This document shows positions 35,392 to 45,379 of a DNA stretch of 64,000 bases, piece after piece. Source of the DNA: Candidatus Brevundimonas colombiensis (GTDB lineage: Bacteria; Pseudomonadota; Alphaproteobacteria; Caulobacterales; Caulobacteraceae); assembly GCA_029202665.1 (NCBI GenBank), contig CP119326.1, positions 1,674,001-1,738,000 on the forward strand, in the 5' to 3' direction. The notes beneath the pieces were generated by a model. That model did no database searches. It had not been told where the DNA came from and saw nothing but the letters and a program-made list of their open reading frames with translations. The position numbers and the translations under genes are program-made. The stretch's first letter is position 1; each line of letters starts with the position of its first letter.

Positions 35392-36009
35392 TTACGAAGC
35401 GTAGTATTCGACGACCAGGTTCGGTTCCATCTTGACGGCGTAGGGCACGTCCGACAGTTCCGGCACGCGGACATAACGGACCGAGAACGAACGATCCGAC
35501 AGTTCCAGATAGTCCGGCACGTCGCGTTCCGACGACTGCTGGGCTTCCAGCACCAGCGCCATGTTGCGCGACTTTTCCTTCACGGTGACGACGTCTTCCG
35601 GCTTCACGCGGTAAGAGGCGATATCGACCTTCTTGCCGTTGACCAGGACGTGGCCGTGGCTGACGAACTGGCGGGCGGCCCAGACGGTCGGGACGAACTT
35701 GGCGCGATAGACGACGGCGTCCAGGCGCGATTCCAGCAGGCCGATCAGGTTCTCCGAGGTGTTGCCCTTGCGGCGAGCGGCCTCGTCATAGGTCTTGGCG
35801 AACTGCTTCTCGGTGATGTTGCCGTAGTAGCCCTTCAGCTTCTGCTTGGCCTTCAGTTGCAGGCCGAAGTCGGAAACCTTGGACTTGCGGCGCTGGCCGT
35901 GCTGGCCGGGACCGTAGGAACGCTTGTTGACCGGCGACTTGGCGCGGCCCCACAGGTTCTCACCCATGGCCCGGTCGATCTTGTACTTGGCGCTGTGGCG
36001 CTTGGACAT
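35392..36009 (-). CDS. rpsD: 30S ribosomal protein S4
   Basis: The 205-residue product is a full-length S4, with [20 protein letters not shown] at the start and the S4 RNA-binding domain ([29 protein letters not shown]) near residues 95-160. S4 binds 16S rRNA early in 30S assembly. As in many alphaproteobacteria it is transcribed alone, away from the alpha operon; whether it represses its own translation cannot be read here. Confidence 0.97.
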   Translation of the reverse strand: MSKRHSAKYKIDRAMGENLWGRAKSPVNKRSYGPGQHGQRRKSKVSDFGLQLKAKQKLKGYYGNITEKQFAKTYDEAARRKGNTSENLIGLLESRLDAVVYRAKFVPTVWAARQFVSHGHVLVNGKKVDIASYRVKPEDVVTVKEKSRNMALVLEAQQSSERDVPDYLELSDRSFSVRYVRVPELSDVPYAVKMEPNLVVEYYAS

Positions 36010-36133
36010 TCTATTCTCTTTTCAACGATACGGCCCGGCATCCCCTCGATTGGGAATGCGATCTCAACGGCGGTCCACGCATCTTCCGTCATGACCGCGC
36101 CCGGCGGCGAACCGTCGGACGTGGAAGGCGGCG

Positions 36134-36162
36134 CTTATGACCAGACGCGCCCGCAGAGTCAA
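36134..36162 (-). promoter_or_regulatory. Probable housekeeping promoter of rpsD
   Basis: On the minus strand a TTGACT -35 (36157-36162) and a CATAAG -10 (36134-36139) are separated by 17 bases, about 125 bases upstream of rpsD. The rest of the gap 36010-36266 holds no gene I can see. Confidence 0.5.
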
Positions 36163-36266
36163 GGCGGACGGGTCCGTTAAGGACGATGGCGGGGAACGAA
36201 CGCGCGATCCCGCCCTTCTGCCTTGTGACGCAACCGAACCCCGCATTCGGACAAGGGAAGAGTAGA

Positions 36267-36488
36267 ATGCATCGCGAAGACAAGAGCTTCCAGACAGGCC
36301 TGTCGGACCAGGGCTTCGAGGCGCTGAAACGTCAGCTGGTCGATCTGGTGGAACCGTTGACCGACGGCCAGCTTCTGGAACTGGCCGACGGCATCCATGA
36401 AATGCTGCGCCAGCGCCGCGCGGTGCGCCGCCATCACGCCGAACGGATGCAGGATCTGATGCCGCCTGGCGTGGACTTGCGCGTCTGA
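36267..36488 (+). CDS. Small hypothetical protein
   Basis: A 73-residue soluble protein, helical throughout, with a Leu-heptad-like core (ALKRQLVDLVEPLTDGQLLELADGI) and a basic patch (RQRRAVRRHHAER). The ATG at 36267 follows a GGGAAG. I do not recognise the family; the charge pattern is compatible with a small regulatory or nucleic-acid-binding protein. It converges with the lipoprotein gene downstream. Confidence 0.6.
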   Translation: MHREDKSFQTGLSDQGFEALKRQLVDLVEPLTDGQLLELADGIHEMLRQRRAVRRHHAERMQDLMPPGVDLRV

Positions 36489-36491
36489 GAT

Positions 36492-37436
36492 CTATTTCGA
36501 GACCGACTGGGTCGACTGGGCTTCAGAGATGAACATGGCGCGGCCTTCGCGCGTGGCGATCTTGCCCAGACCCGGGAAGGGGAAATGATAGGCATAGATG
36601 TGAGCGCCGGAGTTGCGCAGCGCCGTCACCTCGTCCAGCCGCGCCTTCTCGCCCGCCGCCTGATCGTCGTCGTAGCCGACGCGCCAGTCGGGGTGCTCAA
36701 CCGACAGAATCCAGTGGTGCATCAGGTCGCCGGTATAGAGCAGTTGGTTCTGACCATCGGCGATCAGATAGGCGACGTGGCCCGGCGTGTGGCCGGCCGT
36801 ATCCTGGGCCGTGACGCCCGGCGCCGCCTCTGCGCCCGGCTTGAAGGTCTGGACCTTGGGCGTGATGATCCGCACCAGATCGGCCAGTTCGGGATTGGCG
36901 CGGATTAAGGCCCAGTCGGCCTCCGACATTCGAATAGCGGCGTTGGGGAAGGCCAAGGCGCCGTTCGCGACCAGGCCACCGATGTGGTCGGGGTGTCCGT
37001 GCGAGATCAGGACGTCGGTGATGCTGGCCGGCTCGACGCCCGCCGTGCGCAGGCTCTGCATCAACAGCCCCTTGCCTTCGCCCAGACCGGTGTCGAACAA
37101 CATTGTCCGGTCGTCCTTCCTGACCAGCAGCGGATGAATCTCCAGCATGATCACATCCGTCGGCTGGCCGGCGGCCGTCAGGGGCGCGGCGACCGCCTGA
37201 GGCGTCAGGCCGACGCCGAAGACCTTGTTGTCGTTCGGGACGGGATTTTGACCGTCGAACAAGGCGATGGCGTCCAGGGTGCCGATCTTGAAGCGATACA
37301 CAGGCTTCTCGGCCGGAGCCGCGACTGTCTGGGTCGGATTGGGCGGGGCGGGATCGCCGGGCTTTTTGTCGTTCGCCGGCTGGCAGGCCGCCAGCATCAG
37401 GCCGGCCAATGCCCCGCCCGTCATCAACATCCGCAT
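36492..37436 (-). CDS. Metallo-beta-lactamase-fold lipoprotein
   Basis: The 314-residue protein has a lipoprotein signal (GALAGLMLAACQ) and a metallo-beta-lactamase domain with the HGHPDHIGG zinc motif near residue 145-153, a further His in TAGHTPGHVAYL, and an Asp in YTGDLMHH. The ATG at 37436 follows a GGAGGA. It resembles lactonase/sulphatase-type hydrolases (AidC-like) more than true beta-lactamases. The substrate is unknown. Confidence 0.82.
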   Translation of the reverse strand: MRMLMTGGALAGLMLAACQPANDKKPGDPAPPNPTQTVAAPAEKPVYRFKIGTLDAIALFDGQNPVPNDNKVFGVGLTPQAVAAPLTAAGQPTDVIMLEIHPLLVRKDDRTMLFDTGLGEGKGLLMQSLRTAGVEPASITDVLISHGHPDHIGGLVANGALAFPNAAIRMSEADWALIRANPELADLVRIITPKVQTFKPGAEAAPGVTAQDTAGHTPGHVAYLIADGQNQLLYTGDLMHHWILSVEHPDWRVGYDDDQAAGEKARLDEVTALRNSGAHIYAYHFPFPGLGKIATREGRAMFISEAQSTQSVSK

Positions 37437-37470
37437 CGCTTGGTCCTCCACATGCGAGAGCAGAATCGAA

Positions 37471-37498
37471 AACGCCCGCCGGAGGTTCCGGCGGGCGT
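37471..37498 (-). terminator. Terminator after sodB
   Basis: On the minus strand an 11-12 bp GC-rich stem with a five-base loop is followed by TTTTC, 27 bases past the sodB stop codon. Confidence 0.75.
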
Positions 37499-37524
37499 CG
37501 TCATGTCTCGATCTCTAACGGGCC

Positions 37525-38136
37525 TTATTTGGCGGCGGCGTACAGTTCGTTGACCTTGTTCCAGTTCACCACCGTCCAGAAGGACTTCAGATAGTCGGCG
37601 CGGCGGTTCTGGTATTTCAGATAATAGGCGTGTTCCCAGACGTCGGCGCCCAGGACGACGGCGCCCTTCTCGTCGGCGACGTCCATCAGGGGATTGTCCT
37701 GGTTCGGCGTCGAGGTGATCTTCAGCTTGCCGTCCTGAACGATCAGCCAGGCCCAGCCCGAGCCGAATTGCGCGGCGCCGGCGGCGTTGAAGTCTTCCTT
37801 GAACTTGTCCATCCCGCCCAGATCGGCGTCGATGGCGGCCTTCAGCTCGGCCGAGGGTTCGCCGGCCTGATCGGCCGGAGCCAGCAGTTCCCAGAACAGG
37901 CTGTGGTTCCAGTGACCGCCGCCATTGTTACGCACGGCCTTGGGGGCCTTGGAGATGTTGGCGAAGATGTCTTCCAGCGACTTGCCCTGCAGGCTGGCGT
38001 CGGCGTCCACCGCCTTGTTCAGATTGTCGACATAGGTCTGGTGATGCTTGTCGTGGTGGAAGGCCATCGTCTCCTTGTCGATGGCCGGTTCCAGCGCGTC
38101 ATAGGCGTAGGGCAGCGGGGGCAGGGTGAAGGCCAT
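37525..38136 (-). CDS. sodB: Superoxide dismutase, Fe type
   Basis: The 203-residue enzyme has all four metal ligands: His in [14 protein letters not shown] (near 27), His in HWNHSLFWE (near 75), and Asp and His in [18 protein letters not shown] (near 160-170). The [10 protein letters not shown] and [11 protein letters not shown] segments suit FeSOD. The ATG at 38136 gives the usual N-terminus ([17 protein letters not shown]). It removes superoxide in the cytoplasm; control by iron is common but not visible here. Confidence 0.95.
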   Translation of the reverse strand: MAFTLPPLPYAYDALEPAIDKETMAFHHDKHHQTYVDNLNKAVDADASLQGKSLEDIFANISKAPKAVRNNGGGHWNHSLFWELLAPADQAGEPSAELKAAIDADLGGMDKFKEDFNAAGAAQFGSGWAWLIVQDGKLKITSTPNQDNPLMDVADEKGAVVLGADVWEHAYYLKYQNRRADYLKSFWTVVNWNKVNELYAAAK

Positions 38137-38242
38137 GGGAGGTTCCTCTCGCGACAAATCTTGATGGGCTGCACATAGGCGCCCGTTCGTAAAACCCAAG
38201 CGACAAAGCCCGGATTCGTTCCGACTTATCGGCCCGGAACGG

Positions 38243-38467
38243 TCAAGCTGGCAAGTTCGCCTTCAGGCAGTCGCGCACCGCCCGCTTCAGATCGCCCGGC
38301 GCATTGGGCTCATCCACGCCCTCGGCGGCGAAGACCGCGCGCACGGCGGCGTCCAGCCCCTTGGGCAGGGCCTCGACCACCCGCTTCTGACCCTTCTCGT
38401 GCAGGCAAAACCCCACCTCGCGGCACAGGGCGGAAAATAGGGGTTCGTAAGGGTCGGGGGCGCTCAT
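38243..38467 (-). CDS. Small hypothetical protein
   Basis: A 74-residue soluble protein ([20 protein letters not shown]...) rich in Ala, Lys and Arg, with two Cys near residues 15 and 21 and one near the C-terminus. I do not recognise it. It sits between the DUF4350-like gene and sodB on the same strand, 15 bases from the former, and probably belongs to the formaldehyde run's transcript. Confidence 0.55.
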   Translation of the reverse strand: MSAPDPYEPLFSALCREVGFCLHEKGQKRVVEALPKGLDAAVRAVFAAEGVDEPNAPGDLKRAVRDCLKANLPA

Positions 38468-38482
38468 GGGGCCCCTGTATCA

Positions 38483-39445
38483 TCAGGGAAGAAGACGCGA
38501 CAGCCAGTGCAGAAGGTTCAGCGCGAACTGCTGGTCGTCGTGTCCCGGCGTATTCAGCCCCATCTTGCGTGGTGGGCGTCCATCGGGAAAGCGCACCACC
38601 TGCGCCGTCAGCATCCCAGCCTCGCCCAGAACGACCACCCGACCGCGCCCGAAGGCGAACGCCAAACCCTGCGCGGGAAGCGCGGGACGCGCCAGTTCGG
38701 TCGTCACGATCCTGGCGTCCTCGCCAGCCCGCAAACGCTCTCGAATGGTCTGAAGCGCAGCCAAGTCGGGCGCCTCGTACGCATCGTCGCTCATAGCCAG
38801 AAGGATGGCGGCCGAGGAAGGCCCGCGCAGAGACTGTCCAGTGAAGGTCCGCAACGTGCGCACCATCTCGGTTGGGGAGCGACCGTGGATGATCGGATGA
38901 TTGGCCAGAGCTGGCGACGGAAAGGCGAGATTGGTCGTGAGGTCGTTCCCCACGCGCTGGAAGGTGTAGCCCTTGCCCATAGTCACGCCGAACCGACGCC
39001 CCAACGCCTCGGCCGCCGCGCCATAGGGCGCATGATCGATCGGCAGCAGAAGCGCGCCGCCCTGTTCGACCCAGGTCGCGACGGCGGCGATTTCCGTGTC
39101 GGAGAACGCGGAAGGGCCGGTTTCGGATGAGGCAAGGCGCGGATTGGAAATGACCAGCACATCCGCTTCTCGCAGAGCGTCCGGCTCATCCAGACGTCGG
39201 CGCAAAGGCTGCACGCGATAACCATCGGCGCGCGCTAGAGCTGCGAAGCCGGAATATCGACCGTGCACAGTCTGAAGCGTATCGTGCGCCTCGTCGATCA
39301 GGATCATCGGGCCGGAGGCCGAAGCGTAGGCAGGCGCCGGTACGGCCGGTCTCCACTCCAAGTCCGGGACCTGCTCCTGCGCTATCGCGACCATCGGACA
39401 GGCGGTCAAGGCGGCGAAACCGAGGAGCAGACTGCGGCGCCGCAT
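38483..39445 (-). CDS. DUF4350-like exported protein
   Basis: The 320-residue product has a twin-Arg-like or Sec signal (MRRRSLLLGFAALTACPMVAIA) and a flavodoxin/GldG-like alpha/beta domain with ILIDEAHDTLQTVHGRYSGF near residue 45-65 and VEQGGALLLPIDHAPYG near 130, as in DUF4350 proteins. The ATG at 39445 is preferred because a GAAGGG lies 9 bases before it; a TTG at 39454 would overlap the fghA stop. The family's function is unknown. Confidence 0.65.
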   Translation of the reverse strand: MRRRSLLLGFAALTACPMVAIAQEQVPDLEWRPAVPAPAYASASGPMILIDEAHDTLQTVHGRYSGFAALARADGYRVQPLRRRLDEPDALREADVLVISNPRLASSETGPSAFSDTEIAAVATWVEQGGALLLPIDHAPYGAAAEALGRRFGVTMGKGYTFQRVGNDLTTNLAFPSPALANHPIIHGRSPTEMVRTLRTFTGQSLRGPSSAAILLAMSDDAYEAPDLAALQTIRERLRAGEDARIVTTELARPALPAQGLAFAFGRGRVVVLGEAGMLTAQVVRFPDGRPPRKMGLNTPGHDDQQFALNLLHWLSRLLP

Positions 39446-39450
39446 CGCTT

Positions 39451-40299
39451 TCAACCCTTCAACCGTTCGGCGTGGAAGGCGATGTGGTCGGCGATGAAGC
39501 TGGTCATGAAGAAGTAGGAGTGGTCGTAGCCGGGCTGCATGCGGATGGTGACCTTCTGGCCCACGGCGTCGGCGGCGGCTTGCAGCAGTTCGGGCTTCAG
39601 CTGGTCGGTCAGGAAGCTGTCGGCGTCGCCCTGGTCGATCAGGATGTCGTCGAAGACGCCCTTGGCCCGGCCTGATGCAATCAGCTTGGCGGCGTCATGC
39701 TGGTCCCAGACGGCGCGGTCTTCGCCCAGATAGGCGGTGAAGGCCTTCTCGCCCCACGGCACCACGGATGGCGACACGATGGGCGCAAAGGCCGAGACCG
39801 AGCGGAACAGGTCGGGGTGTTTCAGCGCCAGCGTCAGGGCGCCATGCCCGCCCATCGAATGGCCGCTGATCGAACGCACGCCGGTCGTGGGGAAATTGTC
39901 GTCGATCAGGCGGACCAGTTCGCCGACGACATAGGATTCCATGCGGAAATGCGCCGCCCACGGCCCTTCGGTCGCATCGACATAGAAGCCCGCTCCCTGC
40001 CCCAGATCATAGGCCGGGTCGTCCGCCACACTCGTTCCCTTGAGATCGGCGCCGCGCGGCGAGGTGTCGGGCGCCACGATGATGACGCCGTGTTCCGCGG
40101 CGGCGGCATAGGCCCCGGCCTTGGTGGTGAAGTTGTCTTCCGTACAGGTCAGGCCCGACAGCCAGATCAGGACCGGAAACGGTCCGTCTCCGGCGGGGAC
40201 AAAGACCGACAGGGTCATGGGCGTGCCGGTCGTCTCGCTGTCATGCTTCAGATAGCGAAGGCTTCCGCCGTGGACGATGTGGGTCTTTGTGGTTTGCAT
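39451..40299 (-). CDS. fghA: S-formylglutathione hydrolase
   Basis: The 282-residue esterase-D-type alpha/beta hydrolase has the nucleophile elbow SGHSMGGHGALT near residue 145-155, with Asp and His of the triad in the GDADSFL and YDHSYFFM regions, and the typical VLIWLSGLTCTEDNF lead. It splits S-formylglutathione into formate and glutathione, the second step after frmA. It is downstream of frmA and the VOC gene, all on one strand. The ATG at 40299 is fixed by the family N-terminus. Confidence 0.93.
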   Translation of the reverse strand: MQTTKTHIVHGGSLRYLKHDSETTGTPMTLSVFVPAGDGPFPVLIWLSGLTCTEDNFTTKAGAYAAAAEHGVIIVAPDTSPRGADLKGTSVADDPAYDLGQGAGFYVDATEGPWAAHFRMESYVVGELVRLIDDNFPTTGVRSISGHSMGGHGALTLALKHPDLFRSVSAFAPIVSPSVVPWGEKAFTAYLGEDRAVWDQHDAAKLIASGRAKGVFDDILIDQGDADSFLTDQLKPELLQAAADAVGQKVTIRMQPGYDHSYFFMTSFIADHIAFHAERLKG

Positions 40300-40312
40300 G
40301 ACGTCTTCTGTT

Positions 40313-40699
40313 TCAGCTCGCCCGGTGGGCGGCGCAGATCTTGTTGCCCGAGGGATCACGCAGATAGGCCAGATGCAATACACCGAACGGAGAGGTGCGC
40401 GGACCGGCCGGGTCTTCGATCACCGTGCCGCCCGCTGCGGCGCCCGCCTCTGAAAAGGCGACAACAGCCTCAGGCGTGGCGGCGGCGAAGCCGATGGTGC
40501 CGCCGTTGGCGTGACAGGCGGCCTGACCGTCGCGCGGCTTGACCACGCCCAGCATCCCGCGCGGCGTCATGTACCAGATTCCCGGCATGGGAAGGTCGCT
40601 GGCCACGCCCGGCTGGTGACCGAGGGCGCCGAGCACCGCATCATAGAATTTTTGCGACGCCTCAAGGTTATTGGCGCCCAGGGTGACGTGGGTGAACAT
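40313..40699 (-). CDS. VOC-family (glyoxalase-like) protein
   Basis: A 128-residue vicinal-oxygen-chelate protein with the paired beta-alpha-beta repeats (FTHVTLGANNLEASQKFYDAVL, then HLAYLRDPSGNKI). The typical metal-binding His of HVTLGA and Glu/His of the second half are present in part. It sits between frmA and fghA and may handle a glutathione adduct, but the substrate is unknown. The ATG at 40699 follows a GAGAGA. Confidence 0.82.
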   Translation of the reverse strand: MFTHVTLGANNLEASQKFYDAVLGALGHQPGVASDLPMPGIWYMTPRGMLGVVKPRDGQAACHANGGTIGFAAATPEAVVAFSEAGAAAGGTVIEDPAGPRTSPFGVLHLAYLRDPSGNKICAAHRAS

Positions 40700-40780
40700 G
40701 ATTCTCTCGCTCCAACCGCCCGGCCGTTTCACCGGGCGTCGCAACCTAGGCGGACTTAGTTTCGTTTGGCAACGCTTGCT

Positions 40781-41887
<1,107 letters not shown>

Positions 41888-42019
41888 TGTTCTTGGTCCT
41901 TCGGACGTCCCTATCGCTTGCCGCGCGGCGGCGCGCTGCTTGAGGGACAGGCGGTGAGTGTATTGGGCTTCTTCTACGCCTCAGGCCGAGCGTTAAAAGC
42001 GCGACAAACGCAAAACATT

Positions 42020-42038
42020 ATTGTCGTGTCGCAACAAT
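42020..42038. promoter_or_regulatory. LysR-type operator between frmA and its divergent regulator
   Basis: ATTGT and ACAAT arms (42020-42024 and 42034-42038) surround nine bases, matching the T-N11-A LysR box form. It lies 18 bases before the LysR gene start, so autorepression and frmA control are plausible. Confidence 0.5.
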
Positions 42039-42055
42039 CCTGATCCAAGGCTCGC

Positions 42056-42946
42056 ATGAGCCGCTGGGACGGGATCGACGAATTCACCGCTGTCGCCGAA
42101 CAGGCCAGCTTCTCGGCCGCCGCGCGTCGGCTGGGTCTGTCGACCTCGGCCGTCAGCCGAGAGATCGCGCGGTTGGAGGATCGGCTGCAGACCCGGCTGC
42201 TTCATCGCACGACCCGCAGGGTGGAACTGACGGACGCGGGCCGCGACTTCCTGGGGCGCTGTCGCCGGCTGATCGACGACCGGGACGAGGCTCTGGCCGC
42301 CGTCCAGCCCGATGACCAGGCCCCGCGCGGTCTGTTGCGGATGACCTGTTCCGTCTCCTATGGCGAGCGGTTCATTGCTCCCGCCGTCAACGCCTTCGCC
42401 CGCCAGAACCCGGAACTGCGGATCGAGTTGGACCTGGACAATCGGCTGCGCGACCTGGTGGGCGATGGCTATGATCTGGCGGTGCGGTTTGGGCATCTGA
42501 CCGACTCGCGGCTGATGGCGCGGCGTCTGGCGTCGCGGCGGCTGATCCTGTGCGCCAGTCCCGACTATCTGGAGAAGCGGGGCGCGCCGCGCGACCTGTC
42601 TGAAATCGCCAGCCATGACGGGCTGATCGGCTCGGCCGAGCATTGGCGTTTCACCGAGGCGGGACGCGAGGTGGCCTTGCGCCCCATCGGCCGCTGGCGC
42701 TGCAACTCGGGCGCTGCGGTGCTGGACGCGGCGTTGCAGGGGCTGGGCCTGTGCCAGTTGCCGGACTTCTATGTGACACAAGCCCTGGCGTCGGGCGCCC
42801 TGGTGTCCTTGCTGGATCACGCCCGCCCGCCCGATGAAGGCGTCTGGGCCGTCCATCCGCATCCCCGCCACGTCCCGCCCAAGGTGCGCGCCATGATCGA
42901 CTGGCTGTATGATCGTCTGTCGTCCGCCCGGAGAGCTCCTGCATGA
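42056..42946 (+). CDS. LysR-family transcriptional regulator
   Basis: The 296-residue protein has the N-terminal winged helix (ASFSAAARRLGLSTSAVSREIARLEDRLQTRLLHRTTR, about 15-50) and a periplasmic-binding-like effector domain from about residue 90. It is divergent from the formaldehyde genes with an operator-like palindrome between, which makes frmA/fghA a probable target. The stop overlaps the sirtuin ATG (ATGA). Confidence 0.9.
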   Translation: MSRWDGIDEFTAVAEQASFSAAARRLGLSTSAVSREIARLEDRLQTRLLHRTTRRVELTDAGRDFLGRCRRLIDDRDEALAAVQPDDQAPRGLLRMTCSVSYGERFIAPAVNAFARQNPELRIELDLDNRLRDLVGDGYDLAVRFGHLTDSRLMARRLASRRLILCASPDYLEKRGAPRDLSEIASHDGLIGSAEHWRFTEAGREVALRPIGRWRCNSGAAVLDAALQGLGLCQLPDFYVTQALASGALVSLLDHARPPDEGVWAVHPHPRHVPPKVRAMIDWLYDRLSSARRAPA

Positions 42947-43650
42947 ACCTCGTCGTCCTGACCGGCGCCGGCATATCGGCCGAGAGCGGGGTGCCCACGT
43001 TTCGGGCGTCGGACGGCCTGTGGTGCGGCCATCGGGTCGAGGATGTGGCGACGCCTGAGGGCTATGCGGCGGACCCGGCCCTGGTGCAGGACTTCTACAA
43101 TCAGCGGCGGCGGCAGTTGGCGCAGGTTCGGCCCAATGCGGCGCATCGGGCGCTGGCGGACCTGGCGGCGCGGTGGGCGGGCGACTTCCTGCTGGTGACG
43201 CAGAACGTGGACGATCTGCACGACCGGGCGCACGCCGAGACGCAGCCGGCCGAGGGGTTCGAACTGATCCATATGCACGGCGAACTGCTGAAAGGCCGCT
43301 GCACCCGCTCCGGCGCGGTTATGGATTGGACAGGCGACATGGCGGCGGATCAGGCCTCGCCGCATCATCCGCTGGGTCGGATGCGGCCGCACATCGTCTG
43401 GTTCGGAGAGACGCCGCTGCGGATGGAACGCATCGAGCGGGCGCTGGAGGCCTGCGACCTGTTCGTGTCCATCGGCACCTCGGGCGCGGTCTATCCGGCG
43501 GCGGGCTTTGTCCAGGCGGCGCGGGCCGCCGGGGCGCGGACGGTGGAGATCAATCTGGAGCCGACCACAGGCGCGCGCCTGTTCGACGAAGGCGTCTATG
43601 GCCCGGCGACGCAGGCCGTGCCGACCTTTTTCAACGTCCTGAAACCTTAA
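42943..43650 (+). CDS. cobB: Sirtuin, NAD-dependent protein deacylase
   Basis: The 235-residue sirtuin has GAGISAESGVPTFR at the NAD site, QNVDDLH, the catalytic HMHGEL near residue 108 and GTSGAVYPAAGF. The Tyr/Arg pair of class III deacylases (succinyl-lysine) may be present but is not fixed. The zinc ribbon looks eroded: the first Cys (GRCTRSG) remains, but the pair that is CHCC in E. coli CobB is replaced by SPHHP. It is coupled to the LysR gene upstream. Confidence 0.9.
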   Translation: MNLVVLTGAGISAESGVPTFRASDGLWCGHRVEDVATPEGYAADPALVQDFYNQRRRQLAQVRPNAAHRALADLAARWAGDFLLVTQNVDDLHDRAHAETQPAEGFELIHMHGELLKGRCTRSGAVMDWTGDMAADQASPHHPLGRMRPHIVWFGETPLRMERIERALEACDLFVSIGTSGAVYPAAGFVQAARAAGARTVEINLEPTTGARLFDEGVYGPATQAVPTFFNVLKP

Positions 43651-43830
43651 GAATCACATCGCGTTTTGGCGCGTCCGCTCCGCGATAGCGGGCCTCAGCA
43701 AGACACCTGGGTTTCATCACAACGCGCACAACGAGGCACAACCAACCCGCGAAGAGATAGACGCGGCCGATGATGAAGGCGGTGAAGCCCCGGTTCTTCA
43801 GGACCGGGCGTTACGTCGTCAGCGTGGTCG

Positions 43831-44571
43831 TCACATCAGCCCCAATTGTTTCAGACTGGCCACGCCGTCGCGGCCGACGACCAGATGATCGTGAACCTCG
43901 ACGTTAAGGGCGCGCCCGGCCAGCACGACCTGTTTCGTCATCTCCACGTCGGCGCGGCTGGGGGTGGGATCGCCCGACGGATGGTTGTGCACCAGGATCA
44001 GGGCGCTGGACGACAGCTCCAGCGCGCGGCGCACCACTTCGCGGGGATAGACCGGCGCATGATCGACCGTGCCCTTGTTCTGCACCTCATCGAGGATCAG
44101 CTGGTTCTTCTTGTCCAGATAGAGCACGCGGAACTGTTCGCGCGGCTCATGCTGTAAGGCGATGCGGACATAGGCCAGCAACGCCGTCCACGACGAGATC
44201 ACGGCGCGTTTGGCGGCCGGTTCGCGCGCGATACGCCGTGTCACGTCGAAGATCAGCTGCAGGTCCAGCGCCACCGCCCGCGTCGCCTTGCCGGCGACAT
44301 AGCCCATCGACCGCGCCACCTGATCCTCGATGGCCTCGTGACTGGCCGCGCCGATCCCCTCCAGCCCCCCGAACCGCGCGAGCAAGTCCTTGGCCAGGGG
44401 CTTTACATCCCTGTAAGGCACGCTGCGGAACAGCAGCAGCTCCAGCAGCTCATAGTCGGGCAGGGCGCCCAGTCCCCCCTTCGCCGCCCGCTCGCGCAAG
44501 CGGTCGCGATGGCCGCTGTGGCGGGGCTTGGGCTTGGCTGCGCCTTGATCCGACTCCCCACTGTCCAGCAT
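43831..44571 (-). CDS. radC: RadC-family DNA repair protein (JAB/MPN domain)
   Basis: The 246-residue product has a helix-hairpin-helix region (LPDYELLELLLF, RFGGLEGIGAAS) and a C-terminal JAB/MPN domain with the metal motif LVHNHPSGDPTPS near residue 195, keeping the His-x-His and Asp ligands. The ATG at 44571 with a GGAGGGGG before it fits the family N-terminus. RadC has no settled role in repair; the JAB domain predicts an isopeptidase or nuclease-like hydrolase. Confidence 0.9.
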   Translation of the reverse strand: MLDSGESDQGAAKPKPRHSGHRDRLRERAAKGGLGALPDYELLELLLFRSVPYRDVKPLAKDLLARFGGLEGIGAASHEAIEDQVARSMGYVAGKATRAVALDLQLIFDVTRRIAREPAAKRAVISSWTALLAYVRIALQHEPREQFRVLYLDKKNQLILDEVQNKGTVDHAPVYPREVVRRALELSSSALILVHNHPSGDPTPSRADVEMTKQVVLAGRALNVEVHDHLVVGRDGVASLKQLGLM

Positions 44572-44640
44572 ATCCCCCTCCGTTGCCTGCAACCTGTGCG
44601 GAATGCGAGGGAGGATCAAGGGTGCGCTGTCATATCCAAG

Positions 44641-45357
44641 CTAGAACGTTGGGGGCGGAGACACGACTTCCAATCGCGTCCGCCGGAGCAGGCCATATCG
44701 ATATGTCACGTCCCACCCATGAGGCGCAGCCTGTGATGGGGCCAGCCTGAAGGAAAGGCATCTTGCTTCAGCCAAGCATGGCGTCGCCGAGACGATCCGA
44801 TCAGGCGAGACAAAATTCGGCGAAGGGTCGGACGCGCGATCCTTTTTCGGCATGGCTTGCACCGCATCCTGATAGGCGCGCAGCATTTCGGTTGCGACGT
44901 CGGATGACGGCGCTGCAAATCCAGAGGGTGTCCCTGTCCTGTGGCGACAGCCACCGCTTTCGTCGCCGGCGCGATAGAGGATTTGACGATATCCACTGAA
45001 TACCTTGACGACCGTCTTGCCTTGGACCGTTTGGTCAGTGCCGATGAAGGTGTTCAATGCTGTCTCGCATACGTTTCCGGCGCGCGCTTGGGTCGTTTCG
45101 ACAAGTTCGAGCACGACGTTCCCGAACGGTGCGGACGACACCACGGATGCGGTCTCGATATCATCCGCGCGTTCAGGCACGAGCCAAAGCGCCAGATCTC
45201 TCGCGGAATAGGATTGAAGTTGAGCAGCCGGCCTCTCTTCGGACGGAATCGAAATCTGGCTGTAGCCAGTGTCCAACTGAACCAACATTCCCGCTTGGTC
45301 GAACTTGGGCGCACAACCGACTACGAGAAGAAGAAGTGGGATCGCAGCCTGTTTCAT
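44641..45357 (-). CDS. Hypothetical lipoprotein
   Basis: A 238-residue protein with a lipoprotein signal (MKQAAIPLLLLVVGCAPK) and a mature domain with no motif I recognise. It has four or five Cys in the mature part (NVCE, GGCR, TPCLAEARC) that could form two disulphides, suiting a periplasmic location. It lies between radC and map on the same strand, with no close linkage. Confidence 0.6.
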   Translation of the reverse strand: MKQAAIPLLLLVVGCAPKFDQAGMLVQLDTGYSQISIPSEERPAAQLQSYSARDLALWLVPERADDIETASVVSSAPFGNVVLELVETTQARAGNVCETALNTFIGTDQTVQGKTVVKVFSGYRQILYRAGDESGGCRHRTGTPSGFAAPSSDVATEMLRAYQDAVQAMPKKDRASDPSPNFVSPDRIVSATPCLAEARCLSFRLAPSQAAPHGWDVTYRYGLLRRTRLEVVSPPPTF

Positions 45358-45379
45358 GCGAATCCCGCCCCTCTCACGA

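Noticed and set aside
43660..43830. Minus-strand open stretch with a membrane-helix-like peptide (about 50 codons) after radC
   Set aside because: A stop codon lies just upstream of it and no usable start is found; it may be a decayed gene, but this cannot be shown.
44238..44750. Plus-strand frame over radC
   Set aside because: The product is a Pro/Arg/Ser-rich low-complexity sequence typical of a shadow frame; radC on the minus strand is clear.
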